A stretch of DNA of 64,000 bases, taken from positions 27,756 to 91,755 of the forward strand of contig JACAET010000053.1 in assembly GCA_013388685.1 (NCBI GenBank). The letters are read 5' to 3'. This document shows positions 51,852 to 60,173 of this stretch, in pieces; position 1 is the first letter of the stretch; each line of letters opens with the position of its first letter. The notes below the pieces were generated by a model. The model was not told the origin of the DNA. It did no database searches and saw nothing but the letters and a program-made list of their open reading frames with translations. A program made the translations under genes and the position numbers. Origin of the DNA: Chloroflexota bacterium (GTDB lineage Bacteria; Chloroflexota; Anaerolineae; Anaerolineales; Villigracilaceae).

Positions 51852-53009
51852 GTGAAAAAGATCTGGTCCTTCAGTTTCTACTTTCTATATTATGCGGCGA
51901 TGGCTTCATTCATACCGTTCGTCGTTCTTTTCTATCAGCAACTGGGATTCAACGGCGTGCAGATCGGTTTGTTGACCGGCGTATCGCCGCTGGTTTCGCT
52001 GTTTGCCGGTCCCTTTTTGACGGGCGTTGCCGATTCCACGCGAAAGCATACTCTGATCATGGGTGCGGGAATCTTGGGCGCGGCGGTCATCGTGTTCTTG
52101 ATTTCGCTGCTCTCGAATTTTGCCGCCATCTTTGCGCTGGTGCTGATCTTCAATGCGATTTTCTCGCCGGTCGCCTCGCTGGGCGACAGCGCCACCATGA
52201 CGATGTTGGGGGAGGAGCGCGCCATGTATGGACGCGTTCGCCTGGGCGGCACCATTGGCTGGGGCGTCTTTGCCCAATTCGCCGGGCTATTGCTGTACCG
52301 TTTCGGCTTGACAGCGCTGTTCTATGTGTTTTCAGCGGTCATGATCGTCAATTTTTTCGTGAGCACGAAATTTTCTTTTGGCGACCACGAGACACGGGAT
52401 GCCGGGCGCACAGGCAATTTGACGTTTTTGACGAATCGCCGCTGGATCGTTTTTCTTCTTTCCGCATTTTTAGGCGGGTTGGGATCCATGTCGGTGGCGG
52501 CTTACCTGTCGCCGTACCTGACCGAGTTGGGCGCGAACGGCCATCAGATCGGTTTCGCGTTTACCATTGCCACATTGACCGAACTGCCGGTTTTCTTTTT
52601 TGGCGATATCCTGGTCAGGCGGCTCAAGCCCTACGGATTGTTCCTTGTTTCTCTCGTATTGATCGGCTTGCGTTCGATATTCTTCGGCATCGTTGATTCG
52701 GTGTTCCTGGCGATCCTGGTGCAGGCAATTGGCGGAATGTTTTTCCCCGCCATGTGGTCGGCTGGCGTGGCGTATGCCTATGAAAACGCGCCAGATCATC
52801 TGAAATCCACTGCGCAGGGAGTCTTCGGTGCGGCATCGTTTGGGGTAGGCTCTGCCGTCGGCGGATTGATTTGCGGCATTCTGCTCGAAAGACTCGGCGG
52901 GCGCGGCATGTTCATGACGCTGGGAATCGTGATTTTGACGGGGCTGGCGTTGATCGAGGGACTGAAGAGAATGTTCCCCGAAAAGGAAAGGGTCAATGCG
53001 GAGATTTAG
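51852..53009 (+). CDS. MFS transporter (MFS_1-like, nucleoside/sugar symporter type)
   Basis: 385 residues, 12 transmembrane helices. The N-terminus KIWSFSFYFLYYAAMASFIPFVVLFYQQLGF and DSATMTMLGEERAMYGRVRLGGTIGWG (loop motif) resemble the MFS_1_like/HcaT-NupG group. The GTG 51852 start is chosen because GGAGAGG lies upstream; a frame extending to 51828 has none. A TATAAT at 51777-51782 could be its -10 box. Next to ribokinase, nucleoside or ribose uptake is a reasonable guess. Confidence 0.8.
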   Translation: MKKIWSFSFYFLYYAAMASFIPFVVLFYQQLGFNGVQIGLLTGVSPLVSLFAGPFLTGVADSTRKHTLIMGAGILGAAVIVFLISLLSNFAAIFALVLIFNAIFSPVASLGDSATMTMLGEERAMYGRVRLGGTIGWGVFAQFAGLLLYRFGLTALFYVFSAVMIVNFFVSTKFSFGDHETRDAGRTGNLTFLTNRRWIVFLLSAFLGGLGSMSVAAYLSPYLTELGANGHQIGFAFTIATLTELPVFFFGDILVRRLKPYGLFLVSLVLIGLRSIFFGIVDSVFLAILVQAIGGMFFPAMWSAGVAYAYENAPDHLKSTAQGVFGAASFGVGSAVGGLICGILLERLGGRGMFMTLGIVILTGLALIEGLKRMFPEKERVNAEI

Positions 53010-53134
53010 CGTTTCAGAAAATCGCCTGCCTGACGGACGGCTTCGCCTCTCTCCCAGCCGGAGCCTGTCTCGAACGCCCCCACGCGTCAATCCGAACTCT
53101 CGAATGAACCGTCCGATTCGGTTTTGATTGCACA

Positions 53135-53156
53135 GTGGACGTTCTCTGACGTTCAC
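53135..53156. repeat. Short copy of the GACGTTCTC palindrome family
   Basis: GTGGACGTTCTCTGACGTTCAC, an imperfect inverted repeat, in the gap before the ArsR promoter. Confidence 0.55.
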
Positions 53157-53171
53157 GGGGAGAACCGCCGG

Positions 53172-53200
53172 TTGACGATTCTCCTTTTTTATCCTAAAAT
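53172..53200 (+). promoter_or_regulatory. Consensus promoter of the arsR-CDF operon
   Basis: TTGACG (53172-53177), 17-bp spacer, TAAAAT (53195-53200). Confidence 0.8.
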
Positions 53201-53204
53201 ACTG

Positions 53205-53230
53205 AATAGTTGAGCAATCGTTCATATATT
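53205..53230 (+). promoter_or_regulatory. Putative SmtB/CzrA-type operator
   Basis: TGAGCAATCGTTCA (53211-53224) within AT-rich flanks is the imperfect 12-2-12 palindrome class recognised by zinc-sensing ArsR repressors. It overlaps the expected transcription start, so bound repressor would block initiation. It lies just before the arsR ATG. Confidence 0.65.
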
Positions 53231-53235
53231 TGACC

Positions 53236-53526
53236 ATGATTCTCAAAGAACCAACCTCCACCCACCTCGCTGACCTGTTCTCCGCCCTCAGCGACCCGAC
53301 CCGTCTGCGCATCATTTCCGCCCTGTTGGAGGGAGAGATGAACGTGGGCGAGATCGCCGCCCGCCTCGGCATGACCGAATCGGCGGTCTCGCATCAACTG
53401 CGTGGACTGCGCCAGATGCGACTCGTCCGAAGCCGCAAGGAGGGACGCCAGGTCTTTTACGCGCTCGACGACGATCATGTCGCAAAACTCTACCGCATGG
53501 GGCTCGACCATGTGGAACACGGATGA
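53236..53526 (+). CDS. Zn(II)-responsive ArsR/SmtB-family repressor
   Basis: 96 residues. Winged helix: MNVGEIAARLGMTESAVSHQLRGLRQMRLVRSRKEGRQVFYAL. The alpha-5 metal site is complete: D79, H81, H92, H95 (D-x-H-x10-H-x2-H), the CzrA zinc pattern; there is no alpha-3 Cys pair, so it is not an As/Cd sensor. ATG 53236 follows TTGACC; a TTG-initiated form is possible. It ends 3 bp before the CDF gene and lies behind its own operator. Confidence 0.92.
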   Translation: MILKEPTSTHLADLFSALSDPTRLRIISALLEGEMNVGEIAARLGMTESAVSHQLRGLRQMRLVRSRKEGRQVFYALDDDHVAKLYRMGLDHVEHG

Positions 53527-53529
53527 CAC

Positions 53530-54495
53530 ATGACACAAACATATACACACTCCCACCTGCGCGAAGCCGCGCGCCAATCCACCAAACGGCTTTCCCTGTC
53601 GCTCGTTCTCACGCTTGGCTTTGTACTCATCGAAGCCGCGGCGGGGCTCTTCTCCAACAGTCTCGCCCTGCTCACCGACGCGGCGCACAACCTGACGGAT
53701 GTCATTGCACTGGCATTGAGTTGGTTTGCCATTCGCATCACGGCGCGTCCCGCCAACGAGCGCAAGACCTACGGTTATCACCGCGTGGGCATTTTGGTTG
53801 CCCTCATCAACTCCACGACCCTCGTCCTTATCTCCCTCGGTATTTTCTACGAAGCGTGGCGGCGCTTCCTCTCCCCGCCCGAAGTGCGGTCGAGCATCCT
53901 GATTGGCGTCGGGTTGATCGCCGTCATGGTCAACATCGTCACAGCCATGCTCGTCCACAAGGGAAGCGACACCGACCTCAACCTGCGTTCGGCGTTCGTC
54001 CACCTGATGGGCGACGTGCTTTCCACCATTGGCGCGGTTCTCGCGGGCGTTGCCATCTACTTCACGGGCGCAAACTGGCTCGACCCCCTTGTCAGCGTGT
54101 TGATCGGCGTCCTCATCCTCTACAACGCCTGGGGTATCCTGCGCGAAGCCATGGACATCCTGCTCGAAGCCAAACCGCGCGATATCAACTCGGCGAAACT
54201 GCTCAAGGATATGCTCGAAATCGAAGGCGTGCTGGGGGTCCACGACTTGCACATTTGGAGTATCACCCAGAACCTGCGTACCATGTCTGCCCACGTCCTC
54301 ACCGCCGACCTGCCCATCAGCGCGGGCGCCGGCATCCAGCGGCAGATCAGCGAGATGGTCTCACGCCGTTATAATATCACCCACGCCACCCTTCAACTGG
54401 AATGCGTGGACTGTTTGCCCGATTCAATGTACTGCGACCTGTGCAAACCCGCCCAGGCAGATGCAGAGTACGCCTCACACCCCGCCGATGTCTGA
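53530..54495 (+). CDS. czcD: Cation diffusion facilitator (zinc exporter)
   Basis: 321 residues with six transmembrane helices. Zinc-site motifs LLTDAAHNLTDV (helix 2, HxxxD) and FVHLMGDVLSTIG (helix 5, HxxxD) are intact. The cytoplasmic domain (210-300) has HDLHIW and HVL. A C-terminal Cys cluster (CVDCLPDSMYCDLC) is extra. Proton-driven efflux of Zn2+/Cd2+ to outside. Start ATG 53530 is 3 bp after arsR, so the two are coregulated. Confidence 0.93.
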   Translation: MTQTYTHSHLREAARQSTKRLSLSLVLTLGFVLIEAAAGLFSNSLALLTDAAHNLTDVIALALSWFAIRITARPANERKTYGYHRVGILVALINSTTLVLISLGIFYEAWRRFLSPPEVRSSILIGVGLIAVMVNIVTAMLVHKGSDTDLNLRSAFVHLMGDVLSTIGAVLAGVAIYFTGANWLDPLVSVLIGVLILYNAWGILREAMDILLEAKPRDINSAKLLKDMLEIEGVLGVHDLHIWSITQNLRTMSAHVLTADLPISAGAGIQRQISEMVSRRYNITHATLQLECVDCLPDSMYCDLCKPAQADAEYASHPADV

Positions 54496-54533
54496 ATCCT
54501 GCTCCCCCGACGTTTCTCCACTCTAGACCTTTC

Positions 54534-55001
54534 ATGGCAAAAATCTTCCTTCTAAAAATTTGGTGGTGGTTTCCCGGCTGGCTTCAGGCTGTCGCCTCCC
54601 GCATCATCCGCCCGTTGTTTCAGGTCTTTGCCGCGGCGGTTATCTTCGACCGTGACGGCGGCATCCTGCTCGTCAAACTGACCTACCAGCGCCAACATCC
54701 CTGGGGGTTGCCGGGCGGAAGCCTGGAATACGGCGAAACTCCTGAAGAGGGAATCAGGCGCGAGGTCCGCGAAGAGACGGGGTGGGAGATCGAAATCGAA
54801 AAATTGCTGTGTGTCAAAACCTGGGCGCCCGACCGCGTCGGTCTGTATTACCTCTGCCGCATCGTGGATGGCGAATTTCAGCCCAGCGACGAGGTATCGG
54901 AGTTTGGCTATTTTGGATTGAAAGACCTGCCCGATGTCCGCCCGCTGGATGTCGAACTGATCGAACAAATTTATGAGCAGGCAGAACATGAATTGGCTTG
55001 A
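54534..55001 (+). CDS. Nudix hydrolase
   Basis: 155 residues. Nudix box GGSLEYGETPEEGIRREVREETGW follows G-x5-E-x7-REVxEExG. The first 30 residues (FLLKIWWWFPGWLQAV) are hydrophobic, perhaps a membrane-associated helix. It overlaps prmA by 14 bp. Substrate (dNTP, ADP-ribose or other) cannot be told. Confidence 0.85.
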   Translation: MAKIFLLKIWWWFPGWLQAVASRIIRPLFQVFAAAVIFDRDGGILLVKLTYQRQHPWGLPGGSLEYGETPEEGIRREVREETGWEIEIEKLLCVKTWAPDRVGLYYLCRIVDGEFQPSDEVSEFGYFGLKDLPDVRPLDVELIEQIYEQAEHELA

Positions 55002-55965
55002 GGTTTCAATGACCGTGGACGGCGAACTCGCCGAAGCCGTGGCAGATGTTTTCGCGCGGTTTGCCCCCAACGGCGTGATGACCGAACAGGGTGTGACCTA
55101 CAACGACGCCGAAGACGCCGGCACGCCGAGCGGACCGATCACCGTGCGTGCATATTTGGAGGTGAATGATCAACTCGAAGAGACGAGACAGAAACTGGAA
55201 GAGGCGCTTTTCTATCTGGGGATGATCCGCCCGCTGCCCGTGCCCTCCTACCGGCACCTTGCGGATCAAAACTGGATGGAAGCCTGGAAACGGCACTACA
55301 CGCCGATTCCCATCGGACGGCGGCTGCTCATCCTGCCGGCGTGGATGGATTCGCCCGACTCGAATCGTATCGCCATCAAAATCGAACCGGGCATGGCGTT
55401 CGGCACCGGCACGCACCCGACGACTCAGTTGTGTCTGGAGTTGATGGAATTAAGGTTATGTCACCCTGAACTGCAGGATGGCGAAAGGTCTCCTCGACGA
55501 GCTGGAGATTCTTCGCTCCCTTTGGTCGCTCAGAATGATATAAAAGTCATTGACGTGGGTTGCGGCTCGGGGATTCTCTCCATTGCGGCGTTGAAACTGG
55601 GAGCCAAACAAGCTTTGGGCGTGGATATTGACGAAGAATCTGTAAAAAATTCGCGCGAAAACGCGGAAGCCAATGGCGTAAGCGAGGGATTGATTCTGGG
55701 CATGGGTTCCGTGCAGGAGATCCTCGACGGGAGGTTTGCATTCCGGTCCGCGCCGCTGGTGGTGGCAAACATCCTTGCGCCGGTGATCGTCCGCCTGTTT
55801 GATGCAGGGCTGGCGGAGTTGGTCGAAGCGGGCGGCGCAATCGTTTTGAGCGGAATCCTTTCCGAGCAGGAGGAAAGCGTCATTGCGGCGGCGCAGGCAA
55901 AAGATCTCGGACTGACCGAACGGAGGCAGATGGGCGATTGGGTCGCGCTGACGATGATCCGTTGA
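54988..55965 (+). CDS. prmA: Ribosomal protein L11 methyltransferase, with repeat-encoded insertion
   Basis: 325 residues. N-terminus MNWLEVSMTVDGELAEAVADVFARFAPNGVM and catalytic GTGTHPTTQLCLELMELR are standard PrmA. SAM motif I DVGCGSGILSIAALKLGA and NILAPVIVRL follow. Residues about 158-185, between the PTTQLCLELM helix and motif I, are encoded by a palindromic repeat (55459-55540). The reading frame stays open, so a functional enzyme with a surface loop is possible. Confidence 0.9.
   Translation: MNWLEVSMTVDGELAEAVADVFARFAPNGVMTEQGVTYNDAEDAGTPSGPITVRAYLEVNDQLEETRQKLEEALFYLGMIRPLPVPSYRHLADQNWMEAWKRHYTPIPIGRRLLILPAWMDSPDSNRIAIKIEPGMAFGTGTHPTTQLCLELMELRLCHPELQDGERSPRRAGDSSLPLVAQNDIKVIDVGCGSGILSIAALKLGAKQALGVDIDEESVKNSRENAEANGVSEGLILGMGSVQEILDGRFAFRSAPLVVANILAPVIVRLFDAGLAELVEAGGAIVLSGILSEQEESVIAAAQAKDLGLTERRQMGDWVALTMIR
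55459..55540. repeat. Dispersed palindromic repeat, TGTCACCCTGA family (copy 3), in frame in prmA
   Basis: Begins TGTCACCCTGAAC and ends GGTCGCTCAGAATGATA; interior GCGAAAGGTCT faces AGATTCTTCGC. Homologous to copies at 5022-5091 and 7459-7540. Confidence 0.85.
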
Positions 55966-56050
55966 GACCGACGCAAATCCCCCGTAAGTCCGATTGTTGA
56001 TTTTGAGATGAGGGATAAAATCCGTTCAAAATTCCAAAGGAGAATGCAAA

Positions 56051-56695
56051 ATGCGAAATACCTTTTCGAAAACGTTCTTTGCTTTTGTCATCTTGCTTCT
56101 TAGTTCTCTGGCGTGCAGTGTCTTGTCAGGCGGCGCGCTCCTGGAAGATGATTTTGCCGGGAGCGACAGAAATTGGGGAACCGGCACAGATGCGGAAAGT
56201 TCGGTCGAATATGTAAACGATTCCCTGAACATGTTCGTCAATAAAGATTTCTGGTTCGTTTGGAGTACGCCCAACAATGAGATTTACGAAAACGTCCACA
56301 TCGAGGTGACCGCGCAGAACGATTCCAGCGATTCGACGGGCGCCTTTGGAATCATCTGCAACATGCAGGTCACCGATACCTCCTATTATTTTGCTGTCAC
56401 CGGCGCGGGCGAGTATGCCATCGGCAAATATACCCTGACGGACGATGTGTTGTTGACGAACGGCGGCTCATGGGGCAAGTCGAACGCAGTGCCATCGGGC
56501 GCGGCATCGTATCGCATCGGCGCGGACTGTGATAGCGACGGTACCCTGACCCTCTATGTGGACGGTCAGCAGGTGGATTCGGTGAACGATACGACCTATT
56601 CGTCGGGCTACGTGGGACTGTTCGCATGGAGCGGAGAAAAGGTCAACGGCACGAATGTCTCTTTCGACGATTTCGTGATGACAAAATTGCCGTAG
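56051..56695 (+). CDS. Extracytoplasmic lipoprotein with concanavalin-like domain
   Basis: 214 residues. Signal with lipobox SSLAC near residue 22. The mature domain (DDFAGSDRNWGTGTDAES, then GAFGIICNMQ, YVDGQQVDSV, SSGYVGLFAWSG) resembles LamG/DUF1080-type beta-sandwich proteins that bind polysaccharides. AAAGGAG precedes ATG 56051. Ends with a SFDDFVMTKLP strand. No catalytic motif seen. Confidence 0.8.
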   Translation: MRNTFSKTFFAFVILLLSSLACSVLSGGALLEDDFAGSDRNWGTGTDAESSVEYVNDSLNMFVNKDFWFVWSTPNNEIYENVHIEVTAQNDSSDSTGAFGIICNMQVTDTSYYFAVTGAGEYAIGKYTLTDDVLLTNGGSWGKSNAVPSGAASYRIGADCDSDGTLTLYVDGQQVDSVNDTTYSSGYVGLFAWSGEKVNGTNVSFDDFVMTKLP

Positions 56696-56790
56696 TCGAA
56701 ACGTCCCGAGGCTTCTTGCAAAGACCGGTCGTTTCGTTCCAATCCTTCGACAGGCTCAGGACCATGCCTTCGGGACGATATGTGGCAGTG

Positions 56791-56824
56791 AATCCTGCAC
56801 TCCCTTGCGGATGCAGGATTTTTT
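56791..56824 (+). terminator. Intrinsic terminator
   Basis: AATCCTGCA (56791-56799), 12-nt loop, TGCAGGATT (56812-56820), T run to 56824. Ends the transcript of the lipoprotein gene. Confidence 0.8.
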
Positions 56825-56858
56825 AATTCGAAGCGCGGAGTTTCTGTGCTATTATTCG

Positions 56859-57359
56859 ATGGACATGGATCGCCGCAGACTCATCCTGTATCTGCTTTTG
56901 AATGTTTTCGTCTCAGCCTGTGTGACGGGCGGTATCCTGTTCTGGTACGACCGCAACTATCGCTCGACGAGCCTTTCTTCCGTTCAACCCGCACTGCCTC
57001 CCGTCAGCCAAAGCAGTGTGCCCGCCGCATCTTTCGACCCCAACGTGGACATCCCCGTGGAGATCGTCAGCATCGTCGGTGCAGGGACGCTGGATGCTGA
57101 AGGGGTGATCGTCCGCAATACGGGCAATGAGCCGATCAACCTCTCGACCTGGCAATTGAGAGACGCCAACCGAAACGTGTTTATCTTTCCCAATCTCACT
57201 CTCAACAGCAATGGTGCAGTGCAAATCCACACGATTTCGGGAACCAACACCGTCATTGACCTGTACTGGGGTTTGAACAACCCCGTCTGGGAATCGGGCG
57301 AAGAAGCCCAACTCGTTGACCCCGGCGGAACCATCCGCGCGGTGTATACGGTGCCTTGA
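56859..57359 (+). CDS. Membrane-anchored lamin-tail-domain (LTD) protein
   Basis: 166 residues. One N-terminal transmembrane helix (LILYLLLNVFVSACVTGGILF), then a proline-rich linker and an LTD-like beta domain (VEIVSIVGAGTLDAEGVIVRNTGNEPINLSTWQLRDA...FIFPNLTLNSNGAVQIHT). LTD domains occur in extracytoplasmic proteins. ATG 56859 or 56865; neither has a strong Shine-Dalgarno. Predicted to be type II, domain outside. Confidence 0.8.
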   Translation: MDMDRRRLILYLLLNVFVSACVTGGILFWYDRNYRSTSLSSVQPALPPVSQSSVPAASFDPNVDIPVEIVSIVGAGTLDAEGVIVRNTGNEPINLSTWQLRDANRNVFIFPNLTLNSNGAVQIHTISGTNTVIDLYWGLNNPVWESGEEAQLVDPGGTIRAVYTVP

Positions 57360-57439
57360 AAGAAGGAGATGCTTGGTTATTGATAGTTGTCTGTAACAAC
57401 AACTTGACGCCAACCGTCCATCCTCAACTACCGACTGAT

Positions 57440-59005
57440 ATGACCCAAGCCCTCTACCGTAAGTACCGACCTCAATCCTGGGACGCCGTGATGGGGCAGG
57501 ACTACGTCGTCACCACCCTCAAGAACGCTATTGCGGCGGACCGCGTCGCGCACGCCTATCTCTTCGCGGGTTCGCGCGGCACGGGCAAGACCACACTGGC
57601 GCGTCTGCTGGCGAAAGCAGTCAATTGCACCCATCCCGACGCGGCAAAACGTCCATGCAACGAATGCGAAAACTGCAAAGCCGTCAACGAAAACCGCTTT
57701 CTCGACCTCATCGAAATTGACGCCGCCTCCAACACGTCGGTGGACGATGTGCGCGACCTGCGCGACAAAATCAACTTCTCGCCTTCGCAGGGCAGGTACA
57801 AAATCTACATCATTGACGAAGTGCACATGCTTTCGACGGCGGCGTTCAACGCGCTGCTCAAAACGCTCGAAGAGCCGCCGCCGCATGCCATCTTTGTGTT
57901 AGCCACCACCGAGATTCACAAAATTCCCGCCACCGTGCTTTCGCGCTGTCAGCGTCACGAGTTTCGCCGCGTGCCGGTGGGGGAGATCGTCGCCAACCTC
58001 AAGAGGATCGTCCAGGCTGAGAATCTTCAGGCAGACGACGACGCCCTCATTCAAATTGCCCGTCAGTCTGCGGGCGGCATGCGCGACGCCATCTCCCTGC
58101 TTGACCAGCTCTCTTCCACAGGCGACCGCATCACGCTTGCTCTCGCGCAAACCGTGCTTGGCACTGCCACCAGTCAAATCGTGCTGGATATCGTCACCTC
58201 CATCAACGAGCATGATCCTGCCCGCGGGCTGGAAACCATTCACAAAGCGCTCGATGCGGGCGCCGATCCGCGTTCGCTGGCGCGGCAGATCGTCGAATAT
58301 CTGCGTGGTCTCATGCTCATTCAAATGGGCAACGGCGATCAGGTCGAAGCCACGGCAGAGGTCAAAAAGCAGATGCAGGCGCACGCGAAATCCTTTTCAA
58401 CCAGCGACGTGTTGCGGATGATGAAATCCTTCAATAACGCCGCGACGGATTTGCGCGGCGGCTGGCAGCCCTCTTTGAGTCTGGAACTCGCTTTGGCGGA
58501 AGTGCTGGACTCTCCAACGGAGTCTCCACAACCCGCCGCGCCGCGTCAGACTAAGCCTCAGCCCTTCGGCTCCGCTCAGGACAAGCCTGTTTCAACTCCC
58601 AGAACCGAGACTCAGCCTCAGGCGGCGGAGCCCGAAGCGCCGCGTCCTGTGGAAAAACCCGTTCTCAGCGCGGGCGATGTCATCAAAGCCTGGAAGCCGA
58701 TGTCGGCTGCGTTGCCGAAGTCACAGGCGAATCTTTCGGCGTTGATGAACTCGGTGCGCATGATTGACGTGCAGGGCAGTACGCTGATGCTGGGCTTGGC
58801 GAGCGATGTGCTGGTATCGAAACTCGACAAGCCCGACCAGATCGAAGCGATTCAAAGGTTGATTAAGGATCACTTTGGCGTGGACGTGGCTGTGCGTTGT
58901 GTGGTGACAAATGCCAAAGGCAAAATCCCGCCGAATGTGGCGCAGGACGGCATGGTGGCAACCGCCATCCAACACGGCGGCGAGATCGTGGATATGCAGG
59001 ATTAA
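57440..59005 (+). CDS. dnaX: DNA polymerase III subunit gamma/tau
   Basis: 521 residues. The AAA+ part has LYRKYRPQSWDAVMGQ, Walker A AGSRGTGKTTLAR, the zinc loop CTHPDAAKRPCNECENC, IDAASNTSVDDVRDL, Walker B IYIIDEVHMLS and sensor SRCQRHEF. After residue 350 comes a Pro/Gln-rich linker containing a repeat-like stretch (58556-58592), then a tau-like C-domain with AWKPMSAALPKSQANLSALMNS. Clamp-loader subunit at the replication fork. Start at ATG 57440 matches the family N-terminus. Confidence 0.93.
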   Translation: MTQALYRKYRPQSWDAVMGQDYVVTTLKNAIAADRVAHAYLFAGSRGTGKTTLARLLAKAVNCTHPDAAKRPCNECENCKAVNENRFLDLIEIDAASNTSVDDVRDLRDKINFSPSQGRYKIYIIDEVHMLSTAAFNALLKTLEEPPPHAIFVLATTEIHKIPATVLSRCQRHEFRRVPVGEIVANLKRIVQAENLQADDDALIQIARQSAGGMRDAISLLDQLSSTGDRITLALAQTVLGTATSQIVLDIVTSINEHDPARGLETIHKALDAGADPRSLARQIVEYLRGLMLIQMGNGDQVEATAEVKKQMQAHAKSFSTSDVLRMMKSFNNAATDLRGGWQPSLSLELALAEVLDSPTESPQPAAPRQTKPQPFGSAQDKPVSTPRTETQPQAAEPEAPRPVEKPVLSAGDVIKAWKPMSAALPKSQANLSALMNSVRMIDVQGSTLMLGLASDVLVSKLDKPDQIEAIQRLIKDHFGVDVAVRCVVTNAKGKIPPNVAQDGMVATAIQHGGEIVDMQD

Positions 59006-59135
59006 TCTTATCGTCTTGTGTCTGATCGTCGTTGGGTTGAATTGAATCGTCTGTGCTTTTTCCCTGCTGTTAGACCAGACACCATGAGACTGAAGACTAT
59101 GAGACTATGAGACTATAAGACCAGGAGACGAGTAA

Positions 59136-59465
59136 ATGGCAAAAGGATTTAACAAAGCCCCCGCCATGGGCGGACAAGGCGGCATGATGGCGCAGTTACA
59201 AAAACTGCAAAAACAAATGGAAGAGGCGCAGGCGAAACTCGCCGAAGAAACCGTCACGGCTACGGCGGGTGGGGGCGCAATCAAGGTTGTAATGACAGGC
59301 GATCAGGTCTGTAAGTCTGTTGAGATCAACCCCGAACTCCTGAAGGACATGGACGCCGAAATGCTGCAAGATCTCATTTTGTCCGCCGTGAACATGGCGC
59401 TCGACCAGTCACGCGAACTCCAGCAAAAGTTGATGGGTCCGCTGGCGGGCGGGCTTCCGTTCTAG
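59136..59465 (+). CDS. ybaB: Nucleoid-associated protein YbaB/EbfC
   Basis: 109 residues. Core LQKLQKQMEEAQAKLAEETVTATAGGGAIKVVMTGDQVCKSVEINPELLKDMDAEMLQDLILSAVNMALD is the family. Between dnaX and recR, the conserved dnaX-ybaB-recR order. A start-proximal glycine-rich stretch (APAMGGQGG) is typical. An octamer-like AGACTATG tract (59085-59120) sits just upstream. Confidence 0.95.
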   Translation: MAKGFNKAPAMGGQGGMMAQLQKLQKQMEEAQAKLAEETVTATAGGGAIKVVMTGDQVCKSVEINPELLKDMDAEMLQDLILSAVNMALDQSRELQQKLMGPLAGGLPF

Positions 59466-59478
59466 TTTTCAAGTTGAC

Positions 59479-59514
59479 AGGTTGGCAAGTTTGAACGTTC
59501 AAACTTGCCAACCT
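59479..59514. repeat. 36-bp perfect palindrome between ybaB and recR
   Basis: AGGTTGGCAAGTTTGAAC is directly followed by its exact reverse complement (18 + 18 bp, no loop); flanking AAGTT/AACTT extend it imperfectly to about 59470-59524. It nearly fills the ybaB-recR gap. Confidence 0.9.
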
Positions 59515-59531
59515 GCTAACTTTCAAACCTT

Positions 59532-60137
59532 ATGTTATTACCCGAGTCTATACAGTCATTAATCAATGCCCTCGAACGGCTCCCGGGCATTGGTCCCAAA
59601 TCCGCTTCGCGGCTGGCGTTCTATCTTTTGCGTGCCACCGACGATGTTGCGGATGATTTGGCGCTCGCATTGGCGAACCTCAAAAGGAATACGGCATTTT
59701 GCCAGGAATGTTTCAATATCACCGAAGCAGGGCGCGAGCGCTGTGAAATTTGCGAATCGACGCGGCGGGACGGAAGTATTATCTGTGTTGTAGAGGAAGC
59801 GCTGGATGTGCTGGCGTTGGAACGGACGGGCGGGTTTCAGGGCAGGTATCACGTCTTGCAGGGAGTGTTATCTCCAATTGATGGTATTGGTCCTGATGAT
59901 CTGAAAATCGAGCAACTGCTTGCTCGTGTCGCAAATGGGGGAGTAAAGGAAGTGATTTTGGCAACCAATCCCAGTATGGAGGGCGATGCCACGGCGTTGT
60001 ACCTGCGTCAACAGTTGGAGCCGCTGGGGGTGCGCGTGACGCGTCTTGCCCGCGGTCTGCCGATGGGCGGAGATTTGGAATACGCCGATCAAAATACGTT
60101 GTTGCGTGCGTTATCAGGGAGACAAGAAATGAATTGA
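59532..60137 (+). CDS. recR: Recombination mediator RecR
   Basis: 201 residues. Helix-hairpin-helix LPGIGPKSASRLAFYLL, Cys4 zinc finger CQECFNITEAGRERCEIC, TOPRIM ICVVEEALDVLALERTGGFQGRYHVLQG and a C-terminal GLPMGGDLEYADQNTL. Standard length. Acts with RecF/RecO at gaps. Confidence 0.96.
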   Translation: MLLPESIQSLINALERLPGIGPKSASRLAFYLLRATDDVADDLALALANLKRNTAFCQECFNITEAGRERCEICESTRRDGSIICVVEEALDVLALERTGGFQGRYHVLQGVLSPIDGIGPDDLKIEQLLARVANGGVKEVILATNPSMEGDATALYLRQQLEPLGVRVTRLARGLPMGGDLEYADQNTLLRALSGRQEMN

Positions 60138-60140
60138 CAG

Positions 60141-60168
60141 ACACGCCCCGCACCATTGCGAGGCGTGT
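60141..60168 (+). terminator. Hairpin between convergent recR and NDT-macro genes
   Basis: ACACGCC (60141-60147) pairs with GGCGTGT (60162-60168), continued by CGC/GCG; T-rich 3' side. Serves recR, possibly both. Confidence 0.65.
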
Positions 60169-60173
60169 TCTGC

